This document shows positions 1 to 8,138 of a DNA stretch of 25,236 bases, in pieces. Every line of letters starts with the position of its first letter. Position 1 is the stretch's first letter. Source of the stretch: DAOTWP01 sp034435675 (GTDB taxonomy: Bacteria; Chloroflexota; Anaerolineae; Aggregatilineales; Phototrophicaceae); NCBI GenBank assembly GCA_034435675.1, contig DAOTWP010000239.1, positions 1 to 25,236 of the forward strand, in the 5' to 3' direction. The notes beneath the pieces were generated by a model, which worked only from the letters and a program-made list of their open reading frames with translations, did no database searches and had not been told where the DNA came from. A program made the translations under genes and the position numbers.

Positions 1-1046
1 ACCGGCGCTGCCTGCTGCTGAAGCGCGGTGAACACACGCTCATCGCGGGCGTCAAACTGAAAAGCGTCTTCCCAACCGAATGTGATGATGCCCACCCAGC
101 GACCATTGATGTTGAGCACCAACTGGGCAACTGCCCGCAGGTTATGCTGCATGAACATCGTCCGGCTCGATTCGCGCAGATTCTCAGCCGTCAGGACATC
201 GCCAAACAGCGTACAGCGATCCGGGTGCGTAAACCAGTTCCAGGAGTCGTGGTCGCTGCCCAGTGTTATGCGAGTGCCAACACCGAGCGTACTAGCAGGA
301 TCAAGCGTCCATTCAGCGACATTTTCAAGCTCGTAGGGTTGAAACTCGGCAAAATAGTACAGTCTGCCGACCACCGCGCCGCGCCCGCGCGCATAGGCAC
401 TGATCGCTTCGAGCTGTTCTTCCGGCGTGGTCGCCTGGGTCAGCTTGCCCAGCGCGCTGTAGAGGAAGTCGCGTTCACTGTGCACCCGTTCGAGGTCACG
501 CGCGCGCGTGCGCGCCTGTTCCGCAAGCCGCACGCTGTCGATCATCGGTGCTGCCTGCTGCAAAATCGCCGTATAGATGCGCTGGTCGCGCCCGGAAAAC
601 ACTTGCGGCTCCGTCCAGTAGAAGACGATCAACCCGATCCAGCGCCCCTTGTTGCGCAGCGGCAGGAACGCCCCGGAACGCAGCCCGTAGATTTCGCCGA
701 ATGCCAGCGTCTCGGCATCCACACGCGGGTCCGTGCGGCGGTCTTCAATGAACATCGGTTGATCGGGGATCTGCCGCCAGTATTCCGCCAGTTTGCGGCG
801 CTTGCCGTCAAAGGCAGAACCGACACCCATCGGGGGATAATCATTGAGCAGCCATTCGGCGACGACGGTTTCGCGCAGGCTTTCGTCCGGGTCAATATAA
901 AACAGCACGCCGCGTGTCGCTCCACACGCAAGCGGATAATCGCTGACGGCTTCCAGTTGTTCGGCGGGGGTGGTGGCGTGGGTCAGCTTGCCCAGCGCGG
1001 TGTACAGCACATCAAACTCGGTTGGCGCAATGGCGGGCTGCATCAT
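1..1046 (-). CDS. Tandem GAF-domain sensor protein, 5' part (runs off the window)
   Basis: The minus-strand frame stays open from an ATGATG start at 1046 to the window edge, giving about 348 residues without a stop. It holds two similar GAF-like modules. Each begins with nearly the same segment, LYTALGKLTHATTPAEQLEA near residue 14 and LYSALGKLTQATTPEEQLEA near residue 200, and each ends with a buried-strand pattern (GRWIGLIVFYW and GRWVGIITFGW) followed by the conserved ending of the form RIYTAILQQAAP or RVFTALQQQAAP. A charged linker (RTRARDLERVHSERDF) joins them. GAF domains bind small ligands or chromophores. The gene lies downstream of a NarL-type regulator on the same strand, so it may be the input half of a histidine kinase, but no kinase domain is inside the window. 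GAGG lies 12 nt upstream of the first ATG. The internal duplication is seen directly; the kinase role is inference. Confidence 0.85.
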   Translation of the reverse strand, partial: MMQPAIAPTEFDVLYTALGKLTHATTPAEQLEAVSDYPLACGATRGVLFYIDPDESLRETVVAEWLLNDYPPMGVGSAFDGKRRKLAEYWRQIPDQPMFIEDRRTDPRVDAETLAFGEIYGLRSGAFLPLRNKGRWIGLIVFYWTEPQVFSGRDQRIYTAILQQAAPMIDSVRLAEQARTRARDLERVHSERDFLYSALGKLTQATTPEEQLEAISAYARGRGAVVGRLYYFAEFQPYELENVAEWTLDPASTLGVGTRITLGSDHDSWNWFTHPDRCTLFGDVLTAENLRESSRTMFMQHNLRAVAQLVLNINGRWVGIITFGWEDAFQFDARDERVFTALQQQAAP

Positions 1047-1080
1047 GGCGCAAAGAATCCTCAAACAAACAATTACGCTT

Positions 1081-1109
1081 ACAATACGTGTTCGTGTACC
1101 GACTGTGCA
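1081..1109 (-). promoter_or_regulatory. Candidate sigma-70-type promoter for the GAF protein
   Basis: On the minus strand TGCACA (1109-1104) and TATTGT (1086-1081) are separated by exactly 17 nt; each matches the consensus hexamer at 4 of 6 positions. The predicted start of transcription lies about 28 nt before the ATGATG of the GAF gene. If real, the gene can be transcribed independently of the response regulator upstream. The 235-bp gap (1047-1281) otherwise holds only a weak CCTG/CAGG hairpin near 1145-1155 without a T tract. Confidence 0.35.
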
Positions 1110-1281
1110 CTATTCCAGGCGCTGCCCGCCAGAATCCCGGCTGTCCTGAACAGGGCAGGAGTCACAAAACAGCACGCCAAGCGCCGCTGCACATGCCCGG
1201 CGTCCATGACTCTGTGCCGCTGGTGCTCTGCTTTAAGAAGTCCTGCCAATAACGACCCTGTGTTAGCGCTGCTGTTTTAGT

Positions 1282-1926
1282 TCAATCTTCAGTGCTCAGC
1301 CGGTCCACCAGCCCAATGCGCGCGGCATACAGCGCTGCCTGGGTGCGGCTGGTGACGTGCAGCTTGCCCAGAATGTTGCTGACATGCGTCTTGACCGTCT
1401 TTTCGCCGATTGTCAGCGTGTACGCGATTTCCTTGTTGGACATGCCCTGTGCCAGCAGGCGCAGCACTTCGGTTTCGCGTTCGGTCAGCGTTTCCGGGTT
1501 GTCGGGCGTGCGCACTTCGCGCATCAGGCGCGCGGCGGCTTTGGGTGAAAGCTGCACCTGCCCGGCGGCGGCGGCTTTGATCGCGCGGATCAGTTCTTCC
1601 GATTCTGTGTCTTTGAGCAGATAGCCGATCGCCCCGGCGCGGACCGCCCCGATGACGGCATTATCCTCCAGAACGCTGGTCAGCGCAATCACTTCGACAT
1701 CGGGCATTTCCGCCCGAATCGCGGCGGTGGCTTCGATACCGTTCATGCCGGGCATCAGCAGATCCATCAGCACGACATCCGGCTGAATCTGGCGCGCCAT
1801 TTGCAGCGCCTGTTTGCCGTCAACAGCCTCTCCGATAACTTCCAGATCGGGATCAAGCCCCAAAAACATACGCAGCCCCTGACGAACAACGGCGTGGTCA
1901 TCGGCGATCAAGATACGAATGGTCAT
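1282..1926 (-). CDS. NarL/FixJ-family response regulator, receiver plus LuxR-type HTH
   Basis: This 214-residue protein has the full length of the family. Its receiver domain (about 1-120) shows the acidic pair D9-D10, the phospho-acceptor D55 in VLMDLLMPGMNG, the switch residue T83 in IALTSV and the invariant K105 in YLLKD. The C-terminal LuxR/GerE helix-turn-helix (about 146-205) contains LTERETEVLRLLAQGMSNKE followed by the recognition-helix region KTVKTHVSNILGKL. It should be a DNA-binding transcription regulator switched by phosphorylation from a HisKA_3-type kinase. GAGG lies about 11 nt before the ATG. The GAF-domain protein follows on the same strand after 235 bp and is the most likely source of the signal, but the partner is inferred from position only. 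I cannot assign a regulon. Confidence 0.95.
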   Translation of the reverse strand: MTIRILIADDHAVVRQGLRMFLGLDPDLEVIGEAVDGKQALQMARQIQPDVVLMDLLMPGMNGIEATAAIRAEMPDVEVIALTSVLEDNAVIGAVRAGAIGYLLKDTESEELIRAIKAAAAGQVQLSPKAAARLMREVRTPDNPETLTERETEVLRLLAQGMSNKEIAYTLTIGEKTVKTHVSNILGKLHVTSRTQAALYAARIGLVDRLSTED

Positions 1927-2168
1927 TGTCGCTTACCTCAACAGTCAATTTGGGTTGGGCGTACCAGCGGGGCAGGCGGTTCTGTGTGTCGGGGTGCGCC
2001 GCCGCGCAGCGCGGGCAACCTGCGCGGGCAATGCGTGACGACAAGCACACAAAAGGTTGCCCACTCGTCCACAGGGATCAAGCGCAACCGCAGCTTTCAG
2101 TAATTCCCTAACTATAACACGCCGTGAACGCGGGGAAGTCCGTCAAAAGGCGGAGATTCGGTAATCAA

Positions 2169-2717
2169 TTACCTGCCGCCGCTGCTGCCCAACCGCACCA
2201 CATCCCAGACCATCCAGGGCAGCGCGACCCGGTGGACGCCGTAGACGATGTGCAGGCGTTCTGCCTGAAAGGTGACCGGGCTGTAGTCGGGCAGGTGCGC
2301 GGCAAACTGGCTGAAATTGTTGTTAAATTCGCCGACGGTTATATGCGGAACAAGGTCGCTGCCAAATGCGCCACCATAGGGGGGATACTCAGGAAAACAG
2401 GCGAAGATGACCTGAAACAGCGCGATCAGCGGCTGAGGGTCTACCGGTTTCATATAGGTGACGCCGGGGAATGTGTCGTAGCCGTGCAGGGTCACTTCAA
2501 ACGGTTGAACACCCGCGCAGACTTCGCGCAGGGCTGCGCAAGCGGCGTCCAACTGCGCAAAAGGCACCCACGGGAACAGCAGGGTGATATGGGCGGGCAA
2601 GCGCAGCAAATTGTCGGCACTGTAGCGCTGCATCAGCGGCACAGCGATTTCCTGCACATCGTGCGGGGCAAACAGCACCACCGCCGTTGTGTAGTTGATG
2701 TAGTAGGGGCGAACCAT
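2169..2717 (-). CDS. 2H phosphoesterase, 2'-5' RNA ligase family protein
   Basis: This 182-residue protein carries the two HxT motifs that define the 2H phosphoesterase superfamily: AHITLLFPW with H43 and T45, and PHITVGEF with H125 and T127. Family members act on 2',3'-cyclic phosphates or 2'-5' linkages in RNA, and some have cyclic phosphodiesterase activity. The length and the spacing of about 80 residues between motifs fit the LigT/YjcG-like group. A strong ribosome binding site (AAAGGTGAG) lies 4 nt before the ATG, which settles the start. The response regulator lies 242 bp downstream on the same strand and looks unrelated. The true substrate cannot be read from sequence; many members have unknown roles, so the ligase label is a family name only. 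Confidence 0.88.
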   Translation of the reverse strand: MVRPYYINYTTAVVLFAPHDVQEIAVPLMQRYSADNLLRLPAHITLLFPWVPFAQLDAACAALREVCAGVQPFEVTLHGYDTFPGVTYMKPVDPQPLIALFQVIFACFPEYPPYGGAFGSDLVPHITVGEFNNNFSQFAAHLPDYSPVTFQAERLHIVYGVHRVALPWMVWDVVRLGSSGGR

Positions 2718-3006
2718 TTTCTCACCTTTTGTTGTCGTTCAGATCGAAATCTGGCAGAACACCACAGGGTGCGGAAATGTAGCGCAGCAAATCAGGCGTA
2801 AGCGATCAGGGCTTGTGTTCCCACCATGTTCCAACTCTACTCAAGCAACAGGTGTGCCGGCAAGTTATTTTGTACCTGCTAATCCATTACAATTGGCATG
2901 TCAACCTGGTCCAGGCAGGCGAACAGTGGCAGGAAAGCTCGAATCGGGGCACACTGATAGGCGCAGGTGAACATCCGGTAGACTGCAAGCAGGGAGAAAA
3001 GCCCAG

Positions 3007-3225
3007 ATGGTCGAAGTGAAGCTGATTACGTTTATTCTGGAAGCCGGACCCGGCTACGAGAGTGAAGGCATCTTCAGCCGTTCGGAAGCAGAGTGGGAAA
3101 TCGGCAAGCACCTCAGTGACGGCTGGACCTATTTGGGGTCCGGCGGCGCACCCGGCGCGGAAGACCTGCGCAATGTCGGGATCGGGTTCGTGCTGCTCCA
3201 GCGCAGTATCGCCACAAACGAATAG
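3007..3225 (+). CDS. Small protein, 72 residues, possibly DUF4177-like
   Basis: This short gene starts with an ATG preceded by AGGGAGAA about 8 nt upstream. The protein opens with a predicted beta strand (VEVKLITFILEAG). It then has a probable helix with many charged residues (SRSEAEWEIGKHLSDGW), a turn rich in glycine and proline, and a final hydrophobic strand (GIGFVLLQR). The strand, helix ending in DGW, strand order resembles small DUF4177-type proteins, whose function is unknown. It has no membrane segment and no cysteines. It is divergent from the 2H phosphoesterase gene across 289 bp in which I find only a weak -10-like TACAAT at 2888-2893. Family assignment is tentative; the good ribosome binding site supports that it is translated. 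Confidence 0.6.
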   Translation: MVEVKLITFILEAGPGYESEGIFSRSEAEWEIGKHLSDGWTYLGSGGAPGAEDLRNVGIGFVLLQRSIATNE

Positions 3226-3257
3226 CCGCCAGCAGCAGGGGGCGCAACGATTATTGC

Positions 3258-3331
3258 ACCACAGAGGCACAGAGGGTGCGGAGAGGCTGGCTTCCATGCC
3301 TCTGTGGACCCTCCCCCCGTGCCTCTGTGGT
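3258..3331. repeat. Three-arm inverted repeat, alternative hairpins
   Basis: ACCACAGAGGCAC at 3258-3270 is perfectly complementary to GTGCCTCTGTGGT at 3319-3331 (13 bp). A second complementary arm, TGCCTCTGTGG, sits inside the loop at 3297-3307 and can pair with 3259-3269 (11 bp). The first arm can therefore form either a long or a short hairpin. It lies 33 bp after the small protein stop and upstream of the promoter for the PLP enzyme. No T tract follows, so it is not a typical intrinsic terminator. Confidence 0.8.
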
Positions 3332-3419
3332 CTTGAATGCAATGCGCATCCGTCGCCCGCTTTGCCCCCATTTCCGAATACACCCGCCGGGAACCGTGCT
3401 GCGGCAGTACAGCAAAACC

Positions 3420-3428
3420 TGCTAAAAT
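3420..3428 (+). promoter_or_regulatory. Candidate extended -10 promoter for the PLP enzyme gene
   Basis: TGC followed directly by TAAAAT (3423-3428) forms an extended -10 element; no convincing -35 is visible 16-18 nt upstream. Transcription would start near 3435 and give a leader of about 78 nt before the ATG at 3513. The leader contains a short CTGCC/GGCAG hairpin but no riboswitch that I recognise. The position argues against an upstream start at 3429. Confidence 0.4.
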
Positions 3429-3512
3429 GTGGGGTCTATACGACTGCTTCCCTGCCGGGCGCGCGGCGTCTGCCGGGGGCAGTCTCCGCACAAGCAGAAA
3501 GGCGCTGCGCAG

Positions 3513-4655
3513 ATGAACACCCTGCATCCCGAAACCCTCGCTATCCATGCCGGTGCTGACCCCGACGCGGCAACCGGGGCGCTGGCGCTGCCGCTGATTC
3601 TCGCCACCACGTTTGAGCGCGCGGCAGATGGCAGTTATCCGCATGGCTATGTCTATGCGCGCACGGAAACCCCCAACCGCGAGGCGCTGGAAGCGGCAGT
3701 GACCGCGCTGGAAGGCGGGGCGGCGGCAGCGGCGTTTGCGTCCGGTAGTGCGGCGATGATGACCGCGTTGCAAGCGCTGGCACCGGGCGATCATGTGATC
3801 GTGCCAAATGACCTGTATCACGGTATACGCCTGCTGCTGACCGAGATTTTTGTGCCCTGGGGCTTACAGGTCAGCTTTGTGGACATGCCCGTTGTGCAGG
3901 CGGTACGTGCGGCGCTGCGCCCCAACACGCGCCTGCTGCTGGTCGAAACACCATCTAACCCGCTGATGCAGATCAGCGACCTGCACGCGCTGGCAGCGCT
4001 GGCACACGCAGCAGGAGCGCGCCTGCTGTGTGACAACACGATGGCGACGCCGATTTTGCAGCGTCCGCTGGCGCTGGGGGCAGACCTTGTGCTGCACGCG
4101 ACAACCAAGTATTTTGGCGGGCACAGCGACAGCCTGGGCGGGGTGCTGATTACCCGCGAGGAAGACGACTACTTCGCACGGGTGCGGCAGCTTCAGAAAT
4201 TGGGCGGTGCGGTGCTGGCGCCGTTTGACTGCTGGCTGACCCAGCGCGGCATCCAGACGCTGCCACATAGGGTGCGCGTCCACAGCGAAAACGCGCTGCG
4301 CATCGCCCAGTTCCTGCGCGCACACCCGGCGGTGGAGCGTGTGCTCTATGCCGGGCTGCCGGACCACCCCGGTCACGAGATCGCGGCGCGGCAGATGCGG
4401 CTGCACGACACCCCGGCATTTGGCGGCATGCTGGCGTTCCAGGTGCGCGGCGGCGTGCAGGAAGCGCTGGCAGTGGCAGCAAAAACGCAGGTGTTCACCC
4501 GCGCCACCAGCTTTGGCGGCACACACAGCCTGATCGAACACCGCGCCTCAGTGGAACACCCCGGCACAACCACACCGCAGAATCTGCTGCGGTTGTCGGT
4601 GGGGCTTGAGCATATTGACGATCTGACAGCCGACCTTGCGGCGGCGCTGGCTTAA
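3513..4655 (+). CDS. Cys/Met-metabolism PLP-dependent enzyme (cystathionine gamma-synthase/lyase type)
   Basis: This 380-residue protein belongs to the Cys/Met metabolism PLP family (fold type I), whose members run cystathionine synthesis and cleavage or methionine gamma-elimination. Visible motifs are the N-terminal HPETLAIHAG, the cofactor phosphate loop YVYARTETPN, GSAAM, the ring-stacking tyrosine Y102 in NDLYHG, the PLP-binding aspartate region ARLLCDNTMATP, the Schiff-base lysine K199 in HATTKYFGGHSD, and the substrate-carboxylate arginine R360 in LLRLSVGLEHIDDL. The frame opens upstream, but the start at 3513 matches the family's N terminus and has AGAAAGG about 12 nt before it. Members of the family are hard to separate by sequence, so synthase, beta-lyase and gamma-lyase remain open. 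The GNAT gene follows 80 bp downstream on the same strand. Confidence 0.92.
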   Translation: MNTLHPETLAIHAGADPDAATGALALPLILATTFERAADGSYPHGYVYARTETPNREALEAAVTALEGGAAAAAFASGSAAMMTALQALAPGDHVIVPNDLYHGIRLLLTEIFVPWGLQVSFVDMPVVQAVRAALRPNTRLLLVETPSNPLMQISDLHALAALAHAAGARLLCDNTMATPILQRPLALGADLVLHATTKYFGGHSDSLGGVLITREEDDYFARVRQLQKLGGAVLAPFDCWLTQRGIQTLPHRVRVHSENALRIAQFLRAHPAVERVLYAGLPDHPGHEIAARQMRLHDTPAFGGMLAFQVRGGVQEALAVAAKTQVFTRATSFGGTHSLIEHRASVEHPGTTTPQNLLRLSVGLEHIDDLTADLAAALA

Positions 4656-4705
4656 CCCTGCGCGGATGGCTGCACAGGCTGCATGGCAAATTGCGCGTCG
4701 TCGCA

Positions 4706-4711
4706 TACAAT
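4706..4711 (+). promoter_or_regulatory. Candidate -10 element before the GNAT gene
   Basis: TACAAT (5 of 6 to consensus) lies 24 nt before the GNAT start codon. A poor -35 (TGGCAA) is 16 nt upstream. It suggests the acetyltransferase may be transcribed separately from the PLP enzyme, with a very short leader. Weak evidence. Confidence 0.3.
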
Positions 4712-4735
4712 AACACCAACAAGCGGAAGGGAACG

Positions 4736-5209
4736 ATGGGCGTAACACTGCGGACAATTACAAAAGACAACTGGCGCAGCATCACGCGGCTGTCCGTTGC
4801 GGAAGACCAGCGCAACTGGGTCGCGCCGAATGTCTATTCGCTGGCGGAATGGCATTTTGAGCCGGACATGTTCTGCAAGGCAATCTATCACGATGAGGAA
4901 CCGGTCGGATTCTGCTTTTTCGGACGCTCGGACTGGAGCGAGTTTGGTATTGAACAGCAGATGTCAGAAATCCGCCGCCTGATGATCAGCCAGGAACAGC
5001 AGGGCAAGGGCTACGGGCGCGCGGCAATGCTGCTGATCCTTGACGAACTGCGCCAGCACCCGGACTGCACGGACATCTATATCAGCTATGTGCCGGGCAA
5101 TGCCGCCGCTGAAAAGCTGTATCTCAGCCTGGGCTTCCTGAACGAAGGGCTGGTAATCGAAGATGAAATCGTGCTGCGCCTGCCGGTCAAACCCGGTTCA
5201 AGTGCCTGA
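4736..5209 (+). CDS. GNAT N-acetyltransferase, diamine/spermidine acetyltransferase-like
   Basis: This 157-residue protein is a GNAT acetyl-CoA-dependent acetyltransferase. The coenzyme A pyrophosphate loop is QQGKGYGRAAM with Q89, G92 and G94, and the C-terminal half has the usual NAAAEKLYLSLGF motif. The N-terminal segment, ITKDNWRSITRLSVAEDQ and then VAPNVYSLAEWHFEP, closely resembles polyamine acetyltransferases of the BltD/SpeG kind as I remember them, so the substrate may be spermidine or a similar diamine. ATG at 4736 has GGAAGGGA 4 nt upstream; the TTG-started extension at 4691 lacks such a site and adds a basic tail unlike the family. It lies between the PLP enzyme and the DUF58 gene, with no obvious shared pathway. 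The substrate is inferred. Confidence 0.88.
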   Translation: MGVTLRTITKDNWRSITRLSVAEDQRNWVAPNVYSLAEWHFEPDMFCKAIYHDEEPVGFCFFGRSDWSEFGIEQQMSEIRRLMISQEQQGKGYGRAAMLLILDELRQHPDCTDIYISYVPGNAAAEKLYLSLGFLNEGLVIEDEIVLRLPVKPGSSA

Positions 5210-5259
5210 AGTGCGGCAGCACCAGCACGGCAGGATAGCTGATTAAAGGGGTACATCAT

Positions 5260-6180
5260 ATGCCTGACGAACAAATCCTGTTAGACGAAAAGACCCGCGG
5301 CAAACTCAACCAGCTCACGCTTGTCGCCAGCAAGATTCGCGCGGGGGCACTGAAAGGCGAACGCCGCAGCAGCAGGCGCGGCACAAGTATCGAGTTTGCC
5401 GATTACCGCAACTATGCCCCCGGCGATGACCTGCGCCGCCTGGACTGGAACATCTATGCGCGGCTGGAACGCCCGTATATCAAGCTGCTGGAAGACGAAG
5501 AAGACCTCGCCGTGCATCTGCTGCTGGATACATCCGCCAGCATGCACTGGCCCCTGCTGAACAACCCGGAAAGCGGCGGCGACCCGGCACATCACAAGCT
5601 GACCTTTGCCAAGAAACTTTTCGCCGGGCTGGCGTATATCTCGTTAAACAGCAATGACCGCCTGCTGCTCACGGCACTGAGTGATCGCGGGCTGCTGCAT
5701 TTTGGACCCACGCGCGGGCAGGCACACAGCGCGGGTATGCTGCGTTTCGCGCATGACCTGACGCCCGCTGGTATCACCGATCTGAGCGCCATGCTGCGTG
5801 ACTTCGCGCTGCGGGCGGGGCGTCCGGGGCTGGTGTTTATCATCAGCGATATGTTTTCGCCCAACGGTTATCTGCCAGGGCTGAACGAACTGCTGGGCAG
5901 AGGCTTTGAGGTCGCCCTGCTGCACGTGATGTCGCCGGATGAGATCACGCCCCCGCTGGCGGGCGACCTGCGTCTGGTGGATGTCGAAACTGGCTTGCAC
6001 CAGGAAGTTACGCTCGACAGCGCCATGCGCAGCCTGTATACGCAGCGCGTGCAGGCGTGGATTGACAGCGTTCGCACGGAATGCCGCAAGCGCGGGGTGC
6101 ATTATCTGCACCTGACCAGTGATGGTCTGCCAGAAAAAGCGATCCTCTATGATCTGCGCCGACTGGGTGTAGTAAAATAA
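5260..6180 (+). CDS. DUF58 / von Willebrand A-like protein
   Basis: This 306-residue protein has the DUF58 signature RRGTSIEFADYRNYAPGDDL followed by RRLDWNIYARLERPYIK near residues 40-75. A metal-ion-dependent adhesion site DTSAS (D90, S92, S94) then opens a von Willebrand A-like fold. No transmembrane helix is present, so this is the soluble form of the family. DUF58 proteins usually sit beside a MoxR-type AAA ATPase and probably act in metal insertion or assembly of envelope complexes, though the function is not settled. Here neither neighbour is a MoxR ATPase. AAAGGGG lies 8 nt before the ATG. The gene follows the GNAT gene by 50 bp and precedes the first histidine kinase by 121 bp of A+T-rich sequence. 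Confidence 0.92.
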   Translation: MPDEQILLDEKTRGKLNQLTLVASKIRAGALKGERRSSRRGTSIEFADYRNYAPGDDLRRLDWNIYARLERPYIKLLEDEEDLAVHLLLDTSASMHWPLLNNPESGGDPAHHKLTFAKKLFAGLAYISLNSNDRLLLTALSDRGLLHFGPTRGQAHSAGMLRFAHDLTPAGITDLSAMLRDFALRAGRPGLVFIISDMFSPNGYLPGLNELLGRGFEVALLHVMSPDEITPPLAGDLRLVDVETGLHQEVTLDSAMRSLYTQRVQAWIDSVRTECRKRGVHYLHLTSDGLPEKAILYDLRRLGVVK

Positions 6181-6301
6181 GCCAAAGTAAATATACGCTT
6201 CTGAGTTAATTATTCATCAATCCTTATGCACTGGCATGGGGATCGTGGTGTATCATGGGGCAAGAACATTACTGCGTGTTACAGCTTCAAGGGTCATCGT
6301 C

Positions 6302-8080
6302 ATGAATACATCCATGCGCAAGTGGCTGCTGCCGCCTGCATTTGCAGATCAGGACAAAACGCGCGCCGCAGCGCTGCTCAACGCGGTATTGGTCGCAGCC
6401 AGTGCAATCAATCTGCTCAACCTGATCGGCGTAACGCTCTACTCCCCGTTTGACACCACGGGTCTCGTGGTCAGCGCAATCGGGCTGGTGCTGCTGCTGG
6501 CGTTGTATATGCTCATGCGCCTGGGATCAGTCCAGCAGGCAGCGCTGCTGCTGTGTGCCGGTTTCTGGGCGGCACAAACCCTCGCCCTACTGCACACCGG
6601 CGGCATCAGCAATCCCAATTACGCCAACTATCTGCTGATTATCGTTGCCGCGGCGCTGCTGCTGGGCAGTCGTGCGGCAGTGCTCTTCACGGCACTCAGC
6701 ATCGGCATGGGTTATGTGCTGACCTATCATGTCGCGCTGACCGGCACACTGGGCGCAGCCAGCGAAAACAACTGGTTTGCCTTTAGCAGCCTGTTTGTGC
6801 TGCTGCTGCTGCTGCAAATGCTGGCGCAGCACAGCATCCGGCAGGGGCTGGACGAGGCAGAGCGGGTCGCGCAGGCGTTGTCGGACAACAATCTGGCACT
6901 ATACCGCGAGATTCTGGAACGCCGCGAGATCGAAAGTGCGCTGCGCGACAGTGAAGAACGTTACCGCCGCCTGATGACGATGACCCCGATGCCGGTGTTT
7001 GTCAACACGCTGGAAAACCACGTGTTGTTCGCTAACCCTGCGGCGCTGGAACTGCTGGGGGCAAAGAATGAGCAGGAAATCACTGAACAGCCATTGATCA
7101 ATTATGTCCTGCCGGAATATCGGGCGCTGGCGCACGAACGACTGCACCTGGTGAATATGGAGCAGCCCACCGCAAATGCCGAAATGCGCATGCACAGCCG
7201 GGACGGCAGGGTGCTCGATGTAGAGGTGCGTTCTGTGCCGGTTGAGTTCCGCACACAGCGTGCGGTGCTAACCGTGATGCGCGACATCACCGAGCGCAAC
7301 GAGGTGCAGCGGCAAATGCTCGAAGCGCAGCGCTTGCAACTGGAACTGGACAAGGAACGCCAGATTCTGCGGCTAAAAGAAGGCTTCATCAGCATGATTT
7401 CGCACGAATTCCGCACGCCGCTGACGGTTGTCAGTTCTTCTGCGGAAATTCTGGACACCTATAAAGAGCGCCTGACAACTGCCCAGCGCGAGGGACACCT
7501 GGGCAAAATCAAGCGGCAGGTGGAGCGCATGGTGACGATGCTTGATGACATCCTCATGCTGAGCAAGGCAAATGCCGGGATGCTGGAGTTTTATCCGATC
7601 TGGCTGCCGCTGGCAAGCTTCTGCCGCGAACTATGCGCAGAATTCGCCAGCAGCCAGCCAGATTTGCCCGCCGTGGATCTGGATCTGCGCAAGCTGCGCC
7701 ATGAAATCGTACTGGCGGATGAGCAGATGCTGCGTTTCATGCTGCTGAACCTGCTCTCCAACGCTGCCAAATATTCCCCGCGGGGCAGCACCATCCATGT
7801 CACGCTGCAATCCGAAGGTGAGAATGTGGTGATTACCGTGCGCGATGAAGGCATCGGCATTCCGCAGGAAGAGCAGGAACACCTGTTTGAACCATTTTAC
7901 CGCGCCACGAACGCCCGCACGATTAACGGCACCGGGCTGGGGCTGGCGATTGTCAAACACGGGGTGGACGCGCACAAAGGCAGCATCAGGGTCAACAGTG
8001 TGCTGGGCAGCGGCACCACCTTTACCCTGTGGCTGCCGCTGGCAACCGTGCAGGAAGAGGCGAAGCAGTTCACCGGCTGA
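6302..8080 (+). CDS. Membrane sensor histidine kinase with PAS domain (first of a tandem pair)
   Basis: This kinase is about 592 residues. Five to six membrane spans fill residues 20-175, including a VLLLLLQML run coded by CTG triplets near 6797-6820. A coiled stretch and a PAS domain follow (about 215-335, starting SEERYRRLMTMTPMPVFVNT and ending VLTVMRDITERNE). The HisKA helix carries the phospho-acceptor H368 in MISHEFRTPLTVV. The ATPase domain has N487 in LLSNAAKYSPRG, the G1 box DEGIGIP and the G2 box GTGLGLAIVKHG. The start at 6302 (MNTSMRKWLLPP) is preferred over an in-frame ATG at 6236 because it matches the N terminus of the next kinase and has AAGGG about 9 nt upstream. No response regulator lies adjacent, so the partner is unknown. 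The signal is probably sensed in or near the membrane. Confidence 0.93.
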   Translation: MNTSMRKWLLPPAFADQDKTRAAALLNAVLVAASAINLLNLIGVTLYSPFDTTGLVVSAIGLVLLLALYMLMRLGSVQQAALLLCAGFWAAQTLALLHTGGISNPNYANYLLIIVAAALLLGSRAAVLFTALSIGMGYVLTYHVALTGTLGAASENNWFAFSSLFVLLLLLQMLAQHSIRQGLDEAERVAQALSDNNLALYREILERREIESALRDSEERYRRLMTMTPMPVFVNTLENHVLFANPAALELLGAKNEQEITEQPLINYVLPEYRALAHERLHLVNMEQPTANAEMRMHSRDGRVLDVEVRSVPVEFRTQRAVLTVMRDITERNEVQRQMLEAQRLQLELDKERQILRLKEGFISMISHEFRTPLTVVSSSAEILDTYKERLTTAQREGHLGKIKRQVERMVTMLDDILMLSKANAGMLEFYPIWLPLASFCRELCAEFASSQPDLPAVDLDLRKLRHEIVLADEQMLRFMLLNLLSNAAKYSPRGSTIHVTLQSEGENVVITVRDEGIGIPQEEQEHLFEPFYRATNARTINGTGLGLAIVKHGVDAHKGSIRVNSVLGSGTTFTLWLPLATVQEEAKQFTG

Positions 8081-8138
8081 GCAGCGGGCGAGTGAGTCGG
8101 TAGATGGCGTTAATGGTCGGGCACAGGGACAATTGAAA

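Noticed and set aside
144..1280. Plus-strand open frame of 378 codons
   Set aside because: It is the complement of the GAF gene, which has clear domains; the plus-strand translation is Arg/Gln/His-rich with no recognisable motif and has no ribosome binding site.
2093..2152. Minus-strand promoter (TTGACG with TTATAG) before the response regulator
   Set aside because: The hexamers are 23 nt apart, too far for a sigma-70 type promoter, and the site is some 180 nt before the gene.
2124..2801. Plus-strand open frame of 225 codons
   Set aside because: It lies opposite the 2H phosphoesterase gene, which has both HxT motifs and a strong ribosome binding site.
3429..3512. Riboswitch (for example SAM-type) in the leader of the PLP enzyme
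   Set aside because: Only a short CTGCC/GGCAG hairpin is present; no conserved riboswitch core is recognisable.
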